Below, piece after piece: positions 5,875-7,533 of a stretch of 7,533 nucleotides of DNA. The notes below the pieces were generated by a model, which was not told the origin of the DNA, did no database searches, and saw only the letters and a program-made list of their open reading frames with translations. Source of the stretch: Micrococcaceae bacterium UBA3381 (GTDB lineage Bacteria > Actinomycetota > Actinomycetes > Actinomycetales > Micrococcaceae). The stretch spans positions 1 through 7,533 of the forward strand of contig DEPX01000081.1 in assembly GCA_002358975.1 (NCBI GenBank), written 5' to 3'. The position numbers were made by a program, and so were the translations under genes. The first letter of the stretch is position 1. Every line of letters begins with the position of its first letter.

Positions 5875-6897
5875 ATGGACTTTCAGCACCCAATCGTTGC
5901 CGCACCAATGGCCGGTGGCCCTTCGACTCCCGAGTTAGCCGCAGCCGTAGCATCAACCGGTGCCCTTGGTTTTCTGGCGGGTGGTAATAAGACGGCGGCG
6001 CATATCGCTGAGCAGTATCGCTCGGTCGTACACATCGGCAATATCGGGGTGAACCTTTTTGTACCGGATATCGCCAATACCGCAGTAAACCAGGCCCGCT
6101 CGCGCGAGCAGCGCACTGAAAAACTCACAGCATACCGGCAAACACTTTTGCCGGTGGCCGCCCAGTTCGGTGTTGAAATCCCAAGCGTTGAACAGGCCGG
6201 CGAGTCGGTCACCGACGACTGGGATGCCAAACTTGAGCTGGCCGGCCAGTGGACCATCGTGTCCTTCACCTTCGGGCTACCGGGCCCAGAAGTATTTGAC
6301 CGGCTGCATGAATCCGGGACTCACGTGGGCGTAACCGTGACCACGGTGGCTGAAGCCGAGACTGCGGTGGCTTACGGAGCCGATTTTTTGGTGGTTCAGG
6401 GTCCCGAAGCCGGCGGGCACCGCTCAGTACATGACCCATCGGCCGACCCGGAAAATACACCGCTGCTACAACTGTTGGAAAACATAACCGTTGACGTGCC
6501 GATCGTTGCTGCCGGCGGAATTATGACGCCCGACGACGTTGAAACCGTGCTGAACCACGGGGCTAGCGCTGCGGCGGTTGGTACAGCACTTTTACTTAGC
6601 GATGAGGCCGGCAGTAACCCGTTACACCGGTATATGTTGCAACATGATCGATCGGGCGCCACCGCGCTGACGCGTGCTTTTTCTGGACGGGTTTCACGGT
6701 CTCTGGTCAACGACTTGCTCGCCTTGGACGCTCCGGCCGTCTATCCGGAAGTCAACGCACTGACCGGTCCGATCAAACGCGCGGCCGTTGAAGCTCGTGA
6801 CCCACGTTTTACCCACCTATTTGCCGGTACCGGCTATCTTCAGGCACGCACCGGCCCGGCCACTGACATTGTGCAGTGGTTGGCGGGTAGCTCATGA
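5875..6897 (+). CDS. Nitronate monooxygenase (NMO / 2-nitropropane dioxygenase family)
   Basis: A 340-residue FMN-dependent TIM-barrel enzyme of the class I nitronate monooxygenase type. It oxidises alkyl nitronates, including toxic propionate 3-nitronate, to carbonyl compounds with release of nitrite or nitrate, in the cytoplasm. Visible motifs are the N-terminal strand PIVAAPMAGG (6-15), VSFTFG at 129-134, QGPEAGGH at 175-182 with the presumed catalytic His182, and the FMN-phosphate loop AAGGIM at 212-217 followed by VGTALLLSDEA. Length matches the family. The ATG at 5875 is chosen over an in-frame ATG at 5764 because family members begin just before the PIVAAPMAG strand and AAAGGA lies 4 bases upstream; the 37 extra residues do not resemble the family. 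It shares an ATGA overlap with the following sensor kinase gene, implying co-expression. Related flavoenzymes such as enoyl-ACP reductase FabK share the fold, but the QGxEAGGH motif and context fit NMO. Confidence 0.9.
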   Translation: MDFQHPIVAAPMAGGPSTPELAAAVASTGALGFLAGGNKTAAHIAEQYRSVVHIGNIGVNLFVPDIANTAVNQARSREQRTEKLTAYRQTLLPVAAQFGVEIPSVEQAGESVTDDWDAKLELAGQWTIVSFTFGLPGPEVFDRLHESGTHVGVTVTTVAEAETAVAYGADFLVVQGPEAGGHRSVHDPSADPENTPLLQLLENITVDVPIVAAGGIMTPDDVETVLNHGASAAAVGTALLLSDEAGSNPLHRYMLQHDRSGATALTRAFSGRVSRSLVNDLLALDAPAVYPEVNALTGPIKRAAVEARDPRFTHLFAGTGYLQARTGPATDIVQWLAGSS

Positions 6898-7533
6898 AGG
6901 TCTTTGAACGGATAGCCCGATTTTGGCGCCAGCATCCGCGCATCTCCGACGGCCTCATTATCCTACCGTTACTGGGGCTGACTCTGCTGATCTCGGCGGG
7001 CTCTTTGACGGCGACCTCTTTCCCCGCTTATGTCCGCCACTGGCCGGATGGAGCACTGGCGACCGTGGTGGTCACCATCCTGGTATTGCACATGGTGCCG
7101 TGGGTGTTCCGGCGCACCAACCCGGTGGCTTCAGCGGCCGTCGTCGTCGTTGGTTCTCTGGTGCACTTATTTCTCGGACCGGACATGCTGCCATCAATGA
7201 TTATGGTGGTGCTCACCGTCCAGAATCTGGCGCATTTGGCCCCGATGTGGGCCTCAATTTCGGGGTTCATTACTGCCCTGGTGGGGGCACTACTCTTTGC
7301 CGCCAAGATGGCCGCGGTGCCACATTTTTGGGGCGGTGCCTACAACCAGGGTGAGCTGTTTGAAGGGCCCGGGCTGATATATATGGTGCCTATCAGTATC
7401 CCCGTCATCGGGTTGGTCGTGTTGTTTTGGGCGATTGGCAATGTACAGCGCACCCGGCGCATCCGCCTGGAAACCTTACAAAACCGCGCCGAGCAGCTGC
7501 GTGTGGAAGCCCGGCAAGAACGGGAACTGGCTG
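6894..7533 (+). CDS. Sensor histidine kinase, N-terminal membrane part (runs off the window)
   Basis: An open frame of 213 codons with no stop, cut by the window end. After a basic N-terminus (MKVFERIARFWRQHPR) come about six hydrophobic segments near residues 19-37, 54-70, 79-93, 99-112, 120-140 and 161-182, with the RRTNPVASAAVVVV block (73-86) typical of actinobacterial NarL-type kinases. Residues 185-213, rich in Arg, Glu and Gln, look like the start of the coiled coil that precedes the HisKA_3 dimerisation helix. The catalytic His and ATPase domain would lie beyond 7533 and are not seen, so the kinase call rests on the membrane domain and linker. The ATG overlaps the monooxygenase stop codon as ATGA, so translation is probably coupled. 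A LuxR-type response regulator gene would be expected next. The sensed signal is unknown. Confidence 0.78.
   Translation, partial: MKVFERIARFWRQHPRISDGLIILPLLGLTLLISAGSLTATSFPAYVRHWPDGALATVVVTILVLHMVPWVFRRTNPVASAAVVVVGSLVHLFLGPDMLPSMIMVVLTVQNLAHLAPMWASISGFITALVGALLFAAKMAAVPHFWGGAYNQGELFEGPGLIYMVPISIPVIGLVVLFWAIGNVQRTRRIRLETLQNRAEQLRVEARQERELA

Noticed and set aside
6923..7354. A 143-codon plus-strand frame within the kinase region
   Set aside because: It is out of frame with the open 6894-7533 reading frame, whose translation shows clear membrane spans and coupling to the upstream stop codon.

Overview
The window looks like chromosomal DNA from an actinomycete (Actinomycetota) of moderate G+C, plausibly Corynebacteriales or Micrococcales. 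The evidence is a DUF222/HNH protein of the 13E12 repeat family, a corynebacterial-type small Cys-Cys-stop protein, a ParB-like ribbon-helix-helix protein of actinobacterial type, and a NarL-type sensor kinase with an actinobacterial membrane domain. Genus cannot be settled from the sequence alone. Gene starts, overlaps and motifs were read directly; family names come from recognition, without database searches.

Layout. Bases 1-246 are an AT-rich non-coding leader with two inverted DnaA-box-like 9-mers and a candidate promoter. Bases 247-2172 (+) encode a 13E12-type HNH endonuclease-like protein. It converges, with an 11-base gap, on a three-gene minus-strand operon read from 5136 down to 2184: cstA (CstA-type transporter), then a 99-residue protein ending Cys-Cys, then an ArsA/Get3-like ATPase. 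The three genes overlap by 4 and 10 bases. Upstream of cstA, also on the minus strand, is a ParB-like protein (5233-5709). After a 165-base divergent intergenic region comes a plus-strand pair, a nitronate monooxygenase (5875-6897) and the first 213 codons of a sensor histidine kinase (6894 to the window end), again joined by an ATGA overlap.

How the genes may work together. The most interesting unit is cstA - CC protein - ArsA-like ATPase. In Escherichia coli the CstA/BtsT pyruvate transporters are encoded with the small proteins YbdD/YjiX, which also end in Cys-Cys. The small protein here may be the actinobacterial counterpart. The ATPase keeps all Get3/ArsA nucleotide motifs but has no cysteine at all, so it is unlikely to be an arsenite pump subunit and may instead act in maturation, targeting or energising of the transporter or its partner. 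The other half of the window is a nitronate-detoxifying flavoenzyme translationally coupled to a two-component sensor, an unusual pairing. The ParB-like gene has no ParA next to it.
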